Shown one piece after another: positions 24,691 through 33,444 of a stretch of DNA of 33,695 bases. The notes under the pieces are model-generated. The model was not told where the DNA came from and did not search any database. It was given only the letters and a program-made list of their open reading frames with translations. The number at the start of each line of letters is the position of its first letter. The stretch's first letter is position 1. This DNA is from Woeseiaceae bacterium (GTDB lineage: Bacteria > Pseudomonadota > Gammaproteobacteria > Steroidobacterales > Woeseiaceae). The DNA lies in contig JASJBB010000065.1 in assembly GCA_030066735.1 (NCBI GenBank), positions 1 through 33,695 of the forward strand. Reading direction: 5' to 3'. The translations under genes were made by a program, and so were the position numbers.

Positions 24691-25305
24691 ATGACTCAGA
24701 ATCAGCAGGAACAGCCTACTGTTTTCATCGTGGACGACGATCCGGCCATCCGGTTTGCCATGCAGGCACTGATGGATTCGGTCAATATCGAACACGAAAT
24801 TTACTCCTCGGGCGACGAATTTCTCGAGAGCGTTGACGACCATCGGGCGGGCTGCCTCGTCCTCGACATCCGCATGCCGGGACTCGGCGGGCTCGAATTA
24901 CAGGAAGAACTGATCAAGCGTGAGAGCACGCTGCCGATCATTTTCATCACGGGCCATGGCGACGTGCCGATGGCCGTCGATGCCATGCAGAAAGGCGCGG
25001 TCGATTTCATCCAGAAACCGTTCCGCGACCAGGACCTGCTGGACCGGATTCGCGAAGCCCTGAAGACCGACGCCGAGCGCCGCGAGGAGCAGCAGAAACA
25101 TGCCGAGGTGGCGGAAAGACTCGACCGCCTGACCAATCGCGAACGTGAAGTGTTTGACCTTGTCGTGACGGGCAAGCCCAACAAGGTAATTGCCTACGAG
25201 CTCGGAGTCAGTCAGCGCACGGTCGAGATTCATCGTGCGCGAGTGATGGAGAAGATGCAGGCGAGGTCCCTGGCGGATCTCGTCAAGATGCACATGACCG
25301 CCTAG
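24691..25305 (+). CDS. FixJ/NarL-type two-component response regulator
   Basis: A 204-residue regulator starting at an ATG with AGGA 6 bases upstream. The receiver domain (about 9-125) has acidic residues 15-17, phosphoacceptor Asp 59 (VLDIRMPG) and Lys in IQKPF. The C-terminal LuxR-type helix-turn-helix (about 140-204) has LTNREREVFDLV and SQRTVEIHRARVMEKM. The receiver is of the FixJ/TodT kind, and such regulators often act on respiratory or catabolic genes. No kinase is adjacent; the hybrid PAS kinase at 28599-30161 is a possible partner. It stands alone between the export operon and the convergent DksA/TraR gene. Confidence 0.92.
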   Translation: MTQNQQEQPTVFIVDDDPAIRFAMQALMDSVNIEHEIYSSGDEFLESVDDHRAGCLVLDIRMPGLGGLELQEELIKRESTLPIIFITGHGDVPMAVDAMQKGAVDFIQKPFRDQDLLDRIREALKTDAERREEQQKHAEVAERLDRLTNREREVFDLVVTGKPNKVIAYELGVSQRTVEIHRARVMEKMQARSLADLVKMHMTA

Positions 25306-25343
25306 GAGCCCGCCTCCCGTCGAGAGGTCCGGCTAACCGTATT

Positions 25344-25709
25344 TCAGGAATGCGCCCTGCGGTGCTCGTCAAAGCGTGCGCAGTCTATGCACTTCCTTGC
25401 GTAAGGGTGCGCTTCGAGGCGCCCGGGGTCGATACTGGCGCCACACTCGTCGCAGATGCCGTACTCGTCATTGTCCATGCGCCGCAGCGCCTCGGTAATC
25501 TTGGAGATCTCCACGCGGGCTTCGTTGCCGAGCGCGTCGACCACCTCGCTGTCTTCGAGTTCTTTTGCACGCTCTTTCGAATCGGGATCGTTCCCGCGCC
25601 GCAGGTTTGCGGTAACGCGGTCGAGCCGGGCGCTCAGCTCCGCTTTCTTTGTTTCCAGCCGCTCGCGTTGCGCGGCGTAGATGTCTTCCTGCATAACCGC
25701 ATCTCGCAT
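25344..25709 (-). CDS. DksA/TraR-family C4 zinc-finger protein
   Basis: About 121 residues from the ATG at 25709; an ATG at 25694 is also possible, and neither has a strong ribosome site. An N-terminal coiled coil (about 10-75) precedes a four-cysteine zinc finger, CDECG followed 17 residues later by CIDC. Family members bind the secondary channel of RNA polymerase and modulate transcription under stress. The coiled-coil tip lacks the clear DxxDxA motif of DksA, so it is better called DksA/TraR-like. It diverges from the universal stress protein gene. Confidence 0.85.
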   Translation of the reverse strand: MRDAVMQEDIYAAQRERLETKKAELSARLDRVTANLRRGNDPDSKERAKELEDSEVVDALGNEARVEISKITEALRRMDNDEYGICDECGASIDPGRLEAHPYARKCIDCARFDEHRRAHS

Positions 25710-25764
25710 CAGCACTTGCGTTAAATGTAATCACTCAACGGTTGCGGTTGAAATTAGTAAATCC

Positions 25765-25782
25765 ACTTACCATGCAGTAAGT
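25765..25782. promoter_or_regulatory. Inverted repeat upstream of the universal stress gene
   Basis: Arms ACTTAC and GTAAGT flank 6 bases, in an AT-rich gap of about 170 bases between the DksA/TraR and stress-protein genes. It may be an operator for one or both; no binding protein is identified. Confidence 0.3.
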
Positions 25783-25886
25783 AAATTCCACGACCGGCTA
25801 GGCATCAGGTCTTATGGCACGCCAGATTTGGCAAGTCTAATCTCTCAACTGAAGGGGAGCAGAGCCTAGTCTCTACAGGGTGCATC

Positions 25887-26849
25887 ATGGAAAAGATTTC
25901 CAAGATTCTGTCGGTCATCGATCCGACGGTAGAAGATCAGCCCGGGCTACGTCGTGCGGCCTGGCTGGCAAAGAGTTGCGGAGCGGAACTCGAGCTACTC
26001 GTCTGTTACTACAATGAATACCTGAGCGGCGACCGGCTGTTCGATTCGCCATCACTGGAAAAAGCGCGCAGTGAGGTCATCGCCAACCAGGAGAAACACC
26101 TCGAGGAACTGGCCGAGCCCATTCGCCAGGACGGCGTCGTCGTAACAACGACGGCAACCTGGGACCATCCTCTCTACGAAGGCATCGTGCGCCAGGCCAT
26201 CGCCTCCGGCGCGGATGTCGTCGTCAAGGACACACACCACCATTCAGCCGTGACGCGGGCGCTGCTGACCAACACGGACTGGAACCTGATTCGCACCTGC
26301 CCGGTGCCGCTGTGGCTGGTCAAACCGCACGAGCTGGCTGATCCGCCGGTCATCGTTGCCGCCATCGACCCGATGCACCAGCACGACAAACCCGCGGCGC
26401 TCGACGATGAGATCCTGCAACTCAGCAAGCTGATCGGCGAGCGTGTGTCAGGCGTCGTGCACGCGTTTCATTCCTACGATCCGCGCATCGCTGTCGCAAC
26501 AGCGACCGCCAATGCTTACATTCCGGTCTCGCTGCCGTTTGACGAGATCGAGCAGCAGATGCACGAAGACCACGAGAAGCGATTCAACGAAATCACCACC
26601 TTCCACGGGCTGGATGAGGAACACGCCCACCTTGTCGCCGGCCTGACGCACGAGGAACTGCCGGCCATAGCGGAAAACCTGAAGGCCGACGTCGTTGTCA
26701 TGGGCGCGGTCGCACGCAACCGCTGGAAGCGGCTTTTCATCGGGGCGACGGCAGAACGCACGCTCGAGCATTTGCCCTGCGACCTGCTGATCATCAAGCC
26801 TGACTGGTTCCAGACGCCCGTCGAGTCGAAGACGCACGAAGCCGCCTAG
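25887..26849 (+). CDS. Tandem universal stress protein (UspE-like)
   Basis: A 320-residue protein with two UspA domains (about 1-150 and 155-310). The second ends with MGAVARNR and GATAERTLEHLPCDLLIIKP, which is the usual nucleotide-binding loop and final strand of the family. The ATG has AGGG about 7 bases upstream. Tandem Usp proteins of this size correspond to UspE. Such proteins often lie near cbb3 or other low-oxygen genes, consistent with ccoNOQP nearby. Its TAG stop is embedded in CTAG with the stop of the convergent aminotransferase gene. Confidence 0.9.
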   Translation: MEKISKILSVIDPTVEDQPGLRRAAWLAKSCGAELELLVCYYNEYLSGDRLFDSPSLEKARSEVIANQEKHLEELAEPIRQDGVVVTTTATWDHPLYEGIVRQAIASGADVVVKDTHHHSAVTRALLTNTDWNLIRTCPVPLWLVKPHELADPPVIVAAIDPMHQHDKPAALDDEILQLSKLIGERVSGVVHAFHSYDPRIAVATATANAYIPVSLPFDEIEQQMHEDHEKRFNEITTFHGLDEEHAHLVAGLTHEELPAIAENLKADVVVMGAVARNRWKRLFIGATAERTLEHLPCDLLIIKPDWFQTPVESKTHEAA

Positions 26850-28123
26850 GGCAGCAAGGGCAGCACCTCGCCGAGCGTGTCGAGAAAGTAGTCCGCATCG
26901 TCCTTTGACAGGACGAGTGGACTACGCAACTTCAGGATATTGTCTGCCGGGCCGATAGACCCTGTCAGGACACCGCGGCTGCGCAACCCGTTCACCACCT
27001 TGTCAGCCAGGTCGGTCGCCGGAGTCTTCGTCTCCCGATCCGCGACCAGTTCGACTGCGAGGAACAGGCCCGTACCGCGAACATCGCCAATGCACTCATG
27101 GGAGTCGGCCAGGCGCCACAGGCCGTCGGCCAGGTACGCCCCGACCTCCAGCGCGTTCTGCTGCAGCCCCTCCTCCGCAATGACGTCGAGCACGGCGAGA
27201 CCGGCTGCGCAAGAGACCGGGTTGCCGCCAAAGGTATTGAAGTAACGGCCGTGCCCGGCGAACGCGTCCACGATCTCGCGCCGGGTGACCACGGCCGAGA
27301 GCGGGTGCCCGTTGCCCATCGGCTTGCCCATCGTAACGATATCCGGCTCGAACCGGCCGGCTTCGAACCCCCAGAAGTTTTTGCCCGTCCTGCCAAAGCC
27401 CGGCTGCACCTCGTCGGCGACGAACAGTCCCCCGGCGCGGCGCACGATGTCCGCAACGCGTGCCAGGTAGCCCGGCGGCGGCGCCACGACACCGCTGCTC
27501 GAGACGATCGTGTCGATGACGAACGCGGCAGTCTTGACGCCCCGGCGTTGCAGCTTATCGATGGCTTCGGCGACATGCGCTGCGTAACGTTCGCCGGCAC
27601 TCTCGCCTCGATGAGGACCGCGATAGGTATCCGGAGCCGGAACGGTTGCAACCCAGGGCGGCACCTCCTCGGGCGGAATCGTGTCCGTGGATATCTCGTA
27701 GGTCGCCTGCGTGTTGCCATGATAGGCGTAGTCAACCACGACGATGCCGGTCGCGCCCGTCACGCGCCGCGCTATCCTGAGCGCCAGTTCGTTGGCCTCG
27801 CTGCCGGTGCAGCAGAACATGGCCGTATCGAGCGCCGCGGGCATCTTCGCCGTGAGCCTCTCGGCGAGCCGCACGACATTGTCGTGCAGGTAACGCGTAT
27901 GCGAATTGAGTTGTCGTGCCTGGTCGCAGATAGCCGCCACCACCCGTGGATGGCAATGGCCAACATGCGGCACGTTGTTGTACATGTCGAGGTAACGCCG
28001 GCCGTCGGCGTCGAAGAGCCAGGCGCCTTCTCCGCGCACCAGGTGCACCGGTTCGTCGTAGAACAGCCGGTAGGCGGAACCCATGGACGCCAGGCGGCGT
28101 TCCAGCAGCGATTTCGGGTTCAT
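26846..28123 (-). CDS. Class III PLP-dependent aminotransferase or phospho-lyase (AGXT2-like)
   Basis: A 425-residue class III aminotransferase-fold enzyme. The PLP lysine is Lys 267 in TMGKPMGNG, the ring-nitrogen Asp is Asp 238 in DEVQPGFGR, and CTGSEANELALR binds the phosphate. The sequence is of the type that includes alanine-glyoxylate aminotransferase 2 and ethanolamine-phosphate phospho-lyase; I cannot separate these from the sequence alone. It follows the cytochrome c gene by 24 bases on the same strand. Confidence 0.85.
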   Translation of the reverse strand: MNPKSLLERRLASMGSAYRLFYDEPVHLVRGEGAWLFDADGRRYLDMYNNVPHVGHCHPRVVAAICDQARQLNSHTRYLHDNVVRLAERLTAKMPAALDTAMFCCTGSEANELALRIARRVTGATGIVVVDYAYHGNTQATYEISTDTIPPEEVPPWVATVPAPDTYRGPHRGESAGERYAAHVAEAIDKLQRRGVKTAAFVIDTIVSSSGVVAPPPGYLARVADIVRRAGGLFVADEVQPGFGRTGKNFWGFEAGRFEPDIVTMGKPMGNGHPLSAVVTRREIVDAFAGHGRYFNTFGGNPVSCAAGLAVLDVIAEEGLQQNALEVGAYLADGLWRLADSHECIGDVRGTGLFLAVELVADRETKTPATDLADKVVNGLRSRGVLTGSIGPADNILKLRSPLVLSKDDADYFLDTLGEVLPLLP

Positions 28124-28147
28124 TGCACGAATTCGGGACTCGGCGTG

Positions 28148-28594
28148 CTATTGCGCGGGAGCGCGCACGCCGGCGACATCGGCTGGCTGCACGGCCGGGT
28201 AGTCGTTGCCCCAGGAGCCCAGTATGTAAGTGACAACGGCGGCGACCTCTTCGTCAGTGAGATGGGCGAACCCGGGCATCACGCCGTTGTATTGCACACC
28301 GTTCACCGTGATAGGACCCTCATTGCCATAGAGCACTGTCGCAATGACCCTTTCGGGACCGCCCTCCAGGAAATCCGAACCGGCCAGCGGCGGAAACGCG
28401 CCCTCGAGACCGGTGCCTGCCGGCAAGTGGCAGGCGACGCAGTTCGCGAAGTAGAGGTTCTGCCCACGGGCCGTCGCGGGGTCGACGCCCGCGGCAGACG
28501 GATTCGCGGCGCCCTCGTCAGTTGCCGGTCCCGAACAGCCGGCAACGACCAGCACGAGCAAGGCAATCAGCGGCAATCTCGGTGCGGCCTGCAT
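28148..28594 (-). CDS. c-type cytochrome lipoprotein
   Basis: A 148-residue protein with a lipoprotein signal ending in VVAGC and a single haem c site CVACH (about residues 52-56). A methionine in the segment VMPGF (near residue 109) is the likely sixth ligand. It resembles small cytochromes that pass electrons to nitrite reductase or to cbb3-type oxidases. It starts 4 bases after the stop of the hybrid kinase gene and so appears cotranscribed with it. It may supply electrons to the cbb3 oxidase encoded next door. Confidence 0.88.
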   Translation of the reverse strand: MQAAPRLPLIALLVLVVAGCSGPATDEGAANPSAAGVDPATARGQNLYFANCVACHLPAGTGLEGAFPPLAGSDFLEGGPERVIATVLYGNEGPITVNGVQYNGVMPGFAHLTDEEVAAVVTYILGSWGNDYPAVQPADVAGVRAPAQ

Positions 28595-28598
28595 GACC

Positions 28599-30161
28599 CT
28601 AGTCGGCCGGCACTTCGCCCGTTCGCGTCGCGACCCTCGCCGCCGACAGGAGCCTGCCCGTATTGACCGGCTTGTTGAGCAAGGTGCAGTTTTCGACCGT
28701 CTGCGCCTCCTTGACGATTTTCGACGTGTCGCCCGTGACGATAAAGGCCGGAATATCGAGCGCGTAGTGGTCGCGGATGTGGGTCACGGCCTCGATCCCG
28801 GTCGAACCGTCCAGCAAGTGAAAATCCGAGACGATCAGCGCCGGCGCCTCGTCGAGGTGGTTGATCAGGGCGCGGGCCTCGGTCGCCGACGCCGCGGTCG
28901 CGACCCGGTAGCCCTCGGCCTCGAGCAGCAACCCCCATGCGTTCGCCACGTTGACGTCGTCTTCGATCAGGATGATCAGGCCGCTGGCATCGGTGGCATG
29001 CGCCGGGTGGGCCGGGTCGTCATCGTCCGCATGATCGCCCGGTGATTCGACCATGGGCATACTGACCGTGAAGCGCGAACCCTTGCCGACTTCCGACTCG
29101 ACGCCAATGTCGTGACTCAGCAGGTCGGCAAGGCGTTTGACGATCGCCAGCCCGAGACCGAAACCCTCCTTGCTGCCGCCCTTGGGCTTGACCTGGTGGA
29201 ACTCCCGGAAGATGGCTTCCTGGTGGTCCTGGCCGATACCGATGCCCGTATCCTGCACGTTGATATGGCAAGTCCCGTCGCCATGGGAGCAGAAGAGTTC
29301 GACCTTGCCCGAATCCGTGTAGCGAATCGCATTGCCAACGAGATTCTGGATGATCTCGCCGAGCAGGTTCGGGTCCGAGCGCACGATCGCATCGCAGTTA
29401 CAGGAGTCGAACTCGAGGCCCTTGTGCTGCGCCTGACGCGCGAACTCGGCCGACAAGCGGTCAATCAGCCGCTGGATCGGGAAGTCCTCGAATTCCGGGG
29501 TCACGGCGCCGGCATCGAGCCGACTGATGTCCAGCAACGAGTTCAGCAGGTTGGTCATCGCGGTCAGCGAATGTTCCTGGCTCTGGATCATCTCGAGGGC
29601 GCGCTCGTCCTTGACCGTGCGGCGCAGCGCGCCGTTCAGCAGGCTCAGCGCCTGTACCGGCTGACGCAAGTCGTGGCTGGCGGCTGCGAGGAACGCGCTG
29701 TTCGCCTTGTTCGCCCGCAGCGCCTCCTGCCGCGCCTGGATGATTTCCTCTTCCATCCGCTTGCGCTTGGTCACATCGCGAATCACGCTGGAAACGAACG
29801 ACGCTTTGGCGGTCGACACGGGACTCAGGCTGATCTCGACCGGAAACTCCGACCCGTCCTTGCGCAGCCCGATCAGTTCCATGCCGGTACCCATTGGCCG
29901 CAGCTCGGGCTGCTCGCGGAATTTGCGCCGGTGACCCTTGTGGGTTGTACGGATACGCTCCGGCAGCAACATCTCGATCGTGTTGCCGAGCATCTCCTGG
30001 CGATCGTAGCCGAACATTTTTTCCGCCTGGGCATTGACAATGACGATCTCACCGTCGTCATCGACGATGATCATCGCGTCTGGCGCTGCCTCGATAAGAA
30101 CCCGGAAGTAAGCTTCCGATTCTTCGGCATGCAGTTTGTCTGTGCCCATTAAGCCGGCCAT
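28599..30161 (-). CDS. Hybrid sensor histidine kinase with PAS and receiver domains
   Basis: About 520 residues from the ATG at 30161 (30149 is an alternative; neither has a clear ribosome site). A PAS domain (about 18-135) contains LRKDGSEFPVEISLSP. A dimerisation/phosphoacceptor domain has His 164 in SHDLRQP, followed by an ATPase domain with N-box near Asn 275 (QNLVGNAIRY) and GFGLGLAIV, then a receiver (about 395-515) with phosphoacceptor Asp 448 in VSDFHL. There is no transmembrane segment, so it is a cytoplasmic sensor. It diverges from ccoN and is followed by a cytochrome c gene, which suggests redox or oxygen sensing. Output may go through the FixJ-type regulator at 24691-25305. Confidence 0.9.
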   Translation of the reverse strand: MAGLMGTDKLHAEESEAYFRVLIEAAPDAMIIVDDDGEIVIVNAQAEKMFGYDRQEMLGNTIEMLLPERIRTTHKGHRRKFREQPELRPMGTGMELIGLRKDGSEFPVEISLSPVSTAKASFVSSVIRDVTKRKRMEEEIIQARQEALRANKANSAFLAAASHDLRQPVQALSLLNGALRRTVKDERALEMIQSQEHSLTAMTNLLNSLLDISRLDAGAVTPEFEDFPIQRLIDRLSAEFARQAQHKGLEFDSCNCDAIVRSDPNLLGEIIQNLVGNAIRYTDSGKVELFCSHGDGTCHINVQDTGIGIGQDHQEAIFREFHQVKPKGGSKEGFGLGLAIVKRLADLLSHDIGVESEVGKGSRFTVSMPMVESPGDHADDDDPAHPAHATDASGLIILIEDDVNVANAWGLLLEAEGYRVATAASATEARALINHLDEAPALIVSDFHLLDGSTGIEAVTHIRDHYALDIPAFIVTGDTSKIVKEAQTVENCTLLNKPVNTGRLLSAARVATRTGEVPAD

Positions 30162-30233
30162 GGAAATTGTGGAGTTCGGGAGTATACCGTGGTGAGGACA
30201 AGCTATTGATATCTCAAGCGAGCTGGCAAGCGC

Positions 30234-30257
30234 ATACGTATCCTTACCTATACGTAT
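30234..30257. promoter_or_regulatory. Paired ATACGTAT sites between the kinase and ccoN
   Basis: Two identical 8-base palindromes ATACGTAT at 30234-30241 and 30250-30257, 16 bases centre to centre. The second overlaps a possible -10 (TATATT, 30255-30260) for ccoN, and no good -35 is seen. The arrangement resembles sites for dimeric response regulators of the NarL/FixJ class. Confidence 0.4.
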
Positions 30258-30324
30258 ATTAGGGATTGCTTGATAGCCTCCCAGCAGTCTGCAATACCTC
30301 CAATAACCAACAGGGGTCCTCCCA

Positions 30325-31740
30325 TTGGACACAACAGCTTCTTATAACGATAAGGTGGTGCGCCAGTTTGCGATCATGACCGTGATCTGGGGCATCGTTG
30401 GCATGCTGGTGGGGCTGATCATCGCCGCCCAGCTGATGTGGCCGGCGCTGAATTTCGACCTGCCGTATCTCACGTTCAGCCGGCTGCGGCCGCTGCACAC
30501 CAACGCGGTCATCTTCGCATTCGGCGGCTGCGCGCTGTTCGGAACGTCTTATTACGTCGTCCAGCGCACCTGCCATGCCCGGCTAGCGTTCGGCAAGCTG
30601 GCGGCATTCACGTTCTGGGGGTGGCAGCTGATCATCGTGCTGGCCGCCATCACGCTGCCGCTCGGCATCACCCAGAGCAAGGAATACGCCGAGCTGGAAT
30701 GGCCGATCGACCTGCTGATCGCGGTAGTGTGGGTCGCCTACGCCATCGTCTTCTTCGGGACGATTTACCAGCGCCGTATCAAGCACATCTACGTGGCCAA
30801 CTGGTTCTACGGTGCGTTCATTATCACGGTCGCGGTGTTGCACATATTCAACAACCTGGCGATTCCGGTCACGCTGACCAAGTCCTACCAGATCTACACC
30901 GGCGTCATCGATGCGATGATGCAGTGGTGGTACGGCCACAACGCGGTCGGCTTCTTCCTGACGGCCGGCTTCCTCGGCATGATGTACTACTTCGTGCCGA
31001 AACAGGCGGGCAGGCCCGTGTACTCGTACCGCCTGTCGGTGGTGCATTTCTGGTCGCTGATCGCCGTGTACATGTGGGCCGGGCCCCATCACCTGCACTA
31101 CACGTCGCTGCCCGACTGGGCGCAGACGCTCGGCATGGTGTTCTCGATTATCCTGCTGGCGCCCTCCTGGGGTGGCATGATCAACGGCATCATGACGCTC
31201 TCGGGTGCATGGCATAAGCTGCGTTCGGACCCGATCATCAAGTTCATGATCGTCGGCCTGTCCTTCTACGGCATGTCGACCTTCGAGGGCCCGATGATGT
31301 CGATCAAGACGGTCAACGCCCTGTCGCACTACACGGAATGGACGATCGGCCACGTGCACTCGGGCGCCCTCGGCTGGGTTGGCATGATGACGATCGGCTC
31401 GATCTATTGCCTGCTGCCGCGCCTGTATAACAAGGACAGCATGTACAGCACCAAGCTGATCGACTTCCACTTCTGGACGGCAACCATCGGCGTCGTGCTC
31501 TACGCGGTATCGATGTGGGTTGCCGGCATTGGCGAAGGCCTGATGTCACGCGCAGTGAATGCCGATGGCACGCTGACTTACGCGTTCATCGAAATCCTGG
31601 CGTCGAAGTACCCGTACTACGGCATGCGCCTGCTCGGCGGCCTGGTCTACTTCGTCGGCATGGTCGTGATGGCCTACAACGTCTACAAGACGGTCGCGAA
31701 AGAAAAACCCGTGCCTGTCGCCGTCATGGACCCGGCGTAA
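30325..31740 (+). CDS. ccoN: cbb3-type cytochrome c oxidase subunit I
   Basis: A 471-residue catalytic haem-copper subunit with 12 or more membrane helices. Metal-binding histidines are visible in [11 protein letters not shown] (low-spin haem), [10 protein letters not shown], the [11 protein letters not shown] pair, and [16 protein letters not shown]. The [11 protein letters not shown] segment contains the family Tyr-His region. It reduces oxygen to water in the inner membrane with high affinity. The start is TTG at 30325, since no ATG is available upstream in frame; AGGGG lies about 9 bases before it. It is first in the ccoNOQP operon and diverges from the PAS kinase. Confidence 0.96.
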   Translation: MDTTASYNDKVVRQFAIMTVIWGIVGMLVGLIIAAQLMWPALNFDLPYLTFSRLRPLHTNAVIFAFGGCALFGTSYYVVQRTCHARLAFGKLAAFTFWGWQLIIVLAAITLPLGITQSKEYAELEWPIDLLIAVVWVAYAIVFFGTIYQRRIKHIYVANWFYGAFIITVAVLHIFNNLAIPVTLTKSYQIYTGVIDAMMQWWYGHNAVGFFLTAGFLGMMYYFVPKQAGRPVYSYRLSVVHFWSLIAVYMWAGPHHLHYTSLPDWAQTLGMVFSIILLAPSWGGMINGIMTLSGAWHKLRSDPIIKFMIVGLSFYGMSTFEGPMMSIKTVNALSHYTEWTIGHVHSGALGWVGMMTIGSIYCLLPRLYNKDSMYSTKLIDFHFWTATIGVVLYAVSMWVAGIGEGLMSRAVNADGTLTYAFIEILASKYPYYGMRLLGGLVYFVGMVVMAYNVYKTVAKEKPVPVAVMDPA

Positions 31741-31752
31741 AGGAGCGAGCGA

Positions 31753-32361
31753 ATGCGTCACGAACAAATTGAAAAAAACGTCAACCTGATGATGGTCCTG
31801 ATCGTCATCGTGATCAGTATCGGTGGCCTGGTCGAGATCGTCCCGCTGATGCTCAGCGCCGACGCAACCGAACCGGACGAGGGCATCGCACCCTACTCCG
31901 CGCTGCGGCTTGCCGGACGCGACGTCTATGTCAGCGAGGGATGCTACAACTGTCACTCGCAGATGATCCGGCCGTTCCGTTCGGAAACGGAGCGTTACGG
32001 GCCGTTTACGACGGCGGGCGAGACGGTCTACGACCGGCCGTTCCAGTTCGGCTCGAAGCGCACTGGCCCTGACCTGGCGCGCGTCGGCGGACGCTACTCG
32101 GACGACTGGCATCGCCTGCATCTGATCGACCCGCGGGCGCTGGTGCCGCAGTCCAACATGCCCGGCTACCCGTGGCTGGCGGAACGCCAGGTCGACCCGG
32201 ATCTGATCACGGCCAAGATGAAGGCGCTGAAGACGCTCGGCGACCCGTACACGGACGAGCAGATTGCCGGGGCCGCGGCGGCGGTCGAGGGTAAAACGGA
32301 ACTCGACGCCGTCGTCGCCTATCTCCAGGGCCTGGGCACCAACCGCCGGTTGGCAAGGTAG
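31753..32361 (+). CDS. ccoO: cbb3-type oxidase subunit II, monohaem cytochrome c
   Basis: A 202-residue protein with one N-terminal membrane anchor (about 12-33) and a haem c site CYNCH (residues 64-68) followed by SQMIRPF, the diagnostic CcoO sequence. A methionine ligand lies in the SNMPGYPWL segment. The ATG has AGGAG upstream (AAAGGAGCGAGCG) and lies 12 bases after ccoN. Confidence 0.96.
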   Translation: MRHEQIEKNVNLMMVLIVIVISIGGLVEIVPLMLSADATEPDEGIAPYSALRLAGRDVYVSEGCYNCHSQMIRPFRSETERYGPFTTAGETVYDRPFQFGSKRTGPDLARVGGRYSDDWHRLHLIDPRALVPQSNMPGYPWLAERQVDPDLITAKMKALKTLGDPYTDEQIAGAAAAVEGKTELDAVVAYLQGLGTNRRLAR

Positions 32362-32366
32362 TTCGC

Positions 32367-32537
32367 ATGGATATCAACGACATTCGCGGACTGCTGACCG
32401 CCCTTTTACTGTTTTCTTTTGTCGGGCTCTGGATCTGGGCCTGGAGCAGCAGGCGCAAGGCCGAATTCGAGGCCAGCGCCGCGCTGCCACTTGAAGAGGA
32501 TCACTACATGACCAACAGCGAACAGGAGAACAACTGA
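32367..32537 (+). CDS. ccoQ: cbb3-type oxidase subunit CcoQ
   Basis: A 56-residue protein (MDINDIRGLLTALLLF...) with a single transmembrane helix and a charged C-terminus (SSRRKAEFEA), which is the usual form of CcoQ, a subunit that stabilises the oxidase. It starts 5 bases after ccoO, and its TGA overlaps the ccoP ATG by one base. Confidence 0.9.
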   Translation: MDINDIRGLLTALLLFSFVGLWIWAWSSRRKAEFEASAALPLEEDHYMTNSEQENN

Positions 32538-33427
32538 TGACTGCATTCTGGTCCTGGTTCGTTGCAGCCGGCACGATCGTTTTCATCATCTGGTGCATCT
32601 GGCTGGTCTCCTGGTCTGCCAAGCAGGGACCGCAGGGTAAGGAGGATGAAGATCTCGTCGGCCACAAGTGGGACGGCGATCTCGAGGAGTGGAATAACCC
32701 GGCGCCCAAATGGTGGCTGTACCTGTATTTCATCACGATTGCATGGGCCGTCGGCTACATGGTCGTCTATCCCGGCATCGGCGCATTTGAGGGCACGGCG
32801 GGCTGGACGTCGGAAGGCCAGTACGAGCAGGAGGTTCAGCGGGCCGAGGAGCGCTACGCGCCCATCTACGAGAAATTCTCGGCCATGGACTTCGATACGC
32901 TGGTGCAGGACGAAGAAGCGCTGGCGCTCGGCGGCAGCCTGTTCGCAAGCTATTGCACGACCTGCCACGGTTCCGACGCGCGTGGCGCGCCCGGATACCC
33001 GAATCTCACCGACGGCGACTGGCAGTGGGGCGACAGCGAGGACGCCATCATCGCTACGCTGACCAGCGGCCGCATGGCCGTCATGACGCCGTGGGCGCAG
33101 ATCCTCGGGTCCGACGAGGCGGTCGACAACATGGTTCGCTACGTGCAGAGCCTGTCGGGCATGGTAGAGGCCGACGCGGGAACGATGAGTGCGCAGGCGC
33201 AGTTCACGACGTTCTGCGCGGCCTGCCACATGCCGGACGGCACGGGCAACCAGGCCGTCGGCGCACCGAACCTGACCGACGACATCTGGCTGTATGGCTC
33301 GGATGCCGACACGATTCGGACTGCAATCGAGCAGGGACGAAACGGCCAGATGCCGGCGCACGGCGAGTTCCTCGGCGAAAACCGCACGCGGATTCTTGCA
33401 GCGTATGTGAAGAGCCTGTCGCAGTAA
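32537..33427 (+). CDS. ccoP: cbb3-type oxidase subunit III, dihaem cytochrome c
   Basis: A 296-residue protein with two N-terminal membrane segments (about 5-25 and 58-78), the conserved HKWDGDLEEWNNPAPKWW region between them, and two haem c sites, CTTCH (140-144) and CAACH (227-231). It receives electrons from soluble or lipid-anchored cytochromes and passes them to CcoO. It overlaps ccoQ by one base. Confidence 0.96.
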   Translation: MTAFWSWFVAAGTIVFIIWCIWLVSWSAKQGPQGKEDEDLVGHKWDGDLEEWNNPAPKWWLYLYFITIAWAVGYMVVYPGIGAFEGTAGWTSEGQYEQEVQRAEERYAPIYEKFSAMDFDTLVQDEEALALGGSLFASYCTTCHGSDARGAPGYPNLTDGDWQWGDSEDAIIATLTSGRMAVMTPWAQILGSDEAVDNMVRYVQSLSGMVEADAGTMSAQAQFTTFCAACHMPDGTGNQAVGAPNLTDDIWLYGSDADTIRTAIEQGRNGQMPAHGEFLGENRTRILAAYVKSLSQ

Positions 33428-33444
33428 GCTTGTGAAACAGCGCG

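Noticed and set aside
29750-30110. FixL-like haem-binding PAS in the hybrid kinase
   Set aside because: A histidine (TTHKGH) lies near the expected place, but this sequence type is common in PAS kinases not known to bind haem, and other FixL haem-pocket residues are not evident.
30205-30217. TTGATATCTCAAG as an FNR/Anr box upstream of ccoN
   Set aside because: The half-sites are 4 bases apart (TTGA-N4-TCAA), whereas FNR boxes need TTGAT-N4-ATCAA. Another TTGAT at about 30269 has no partner.
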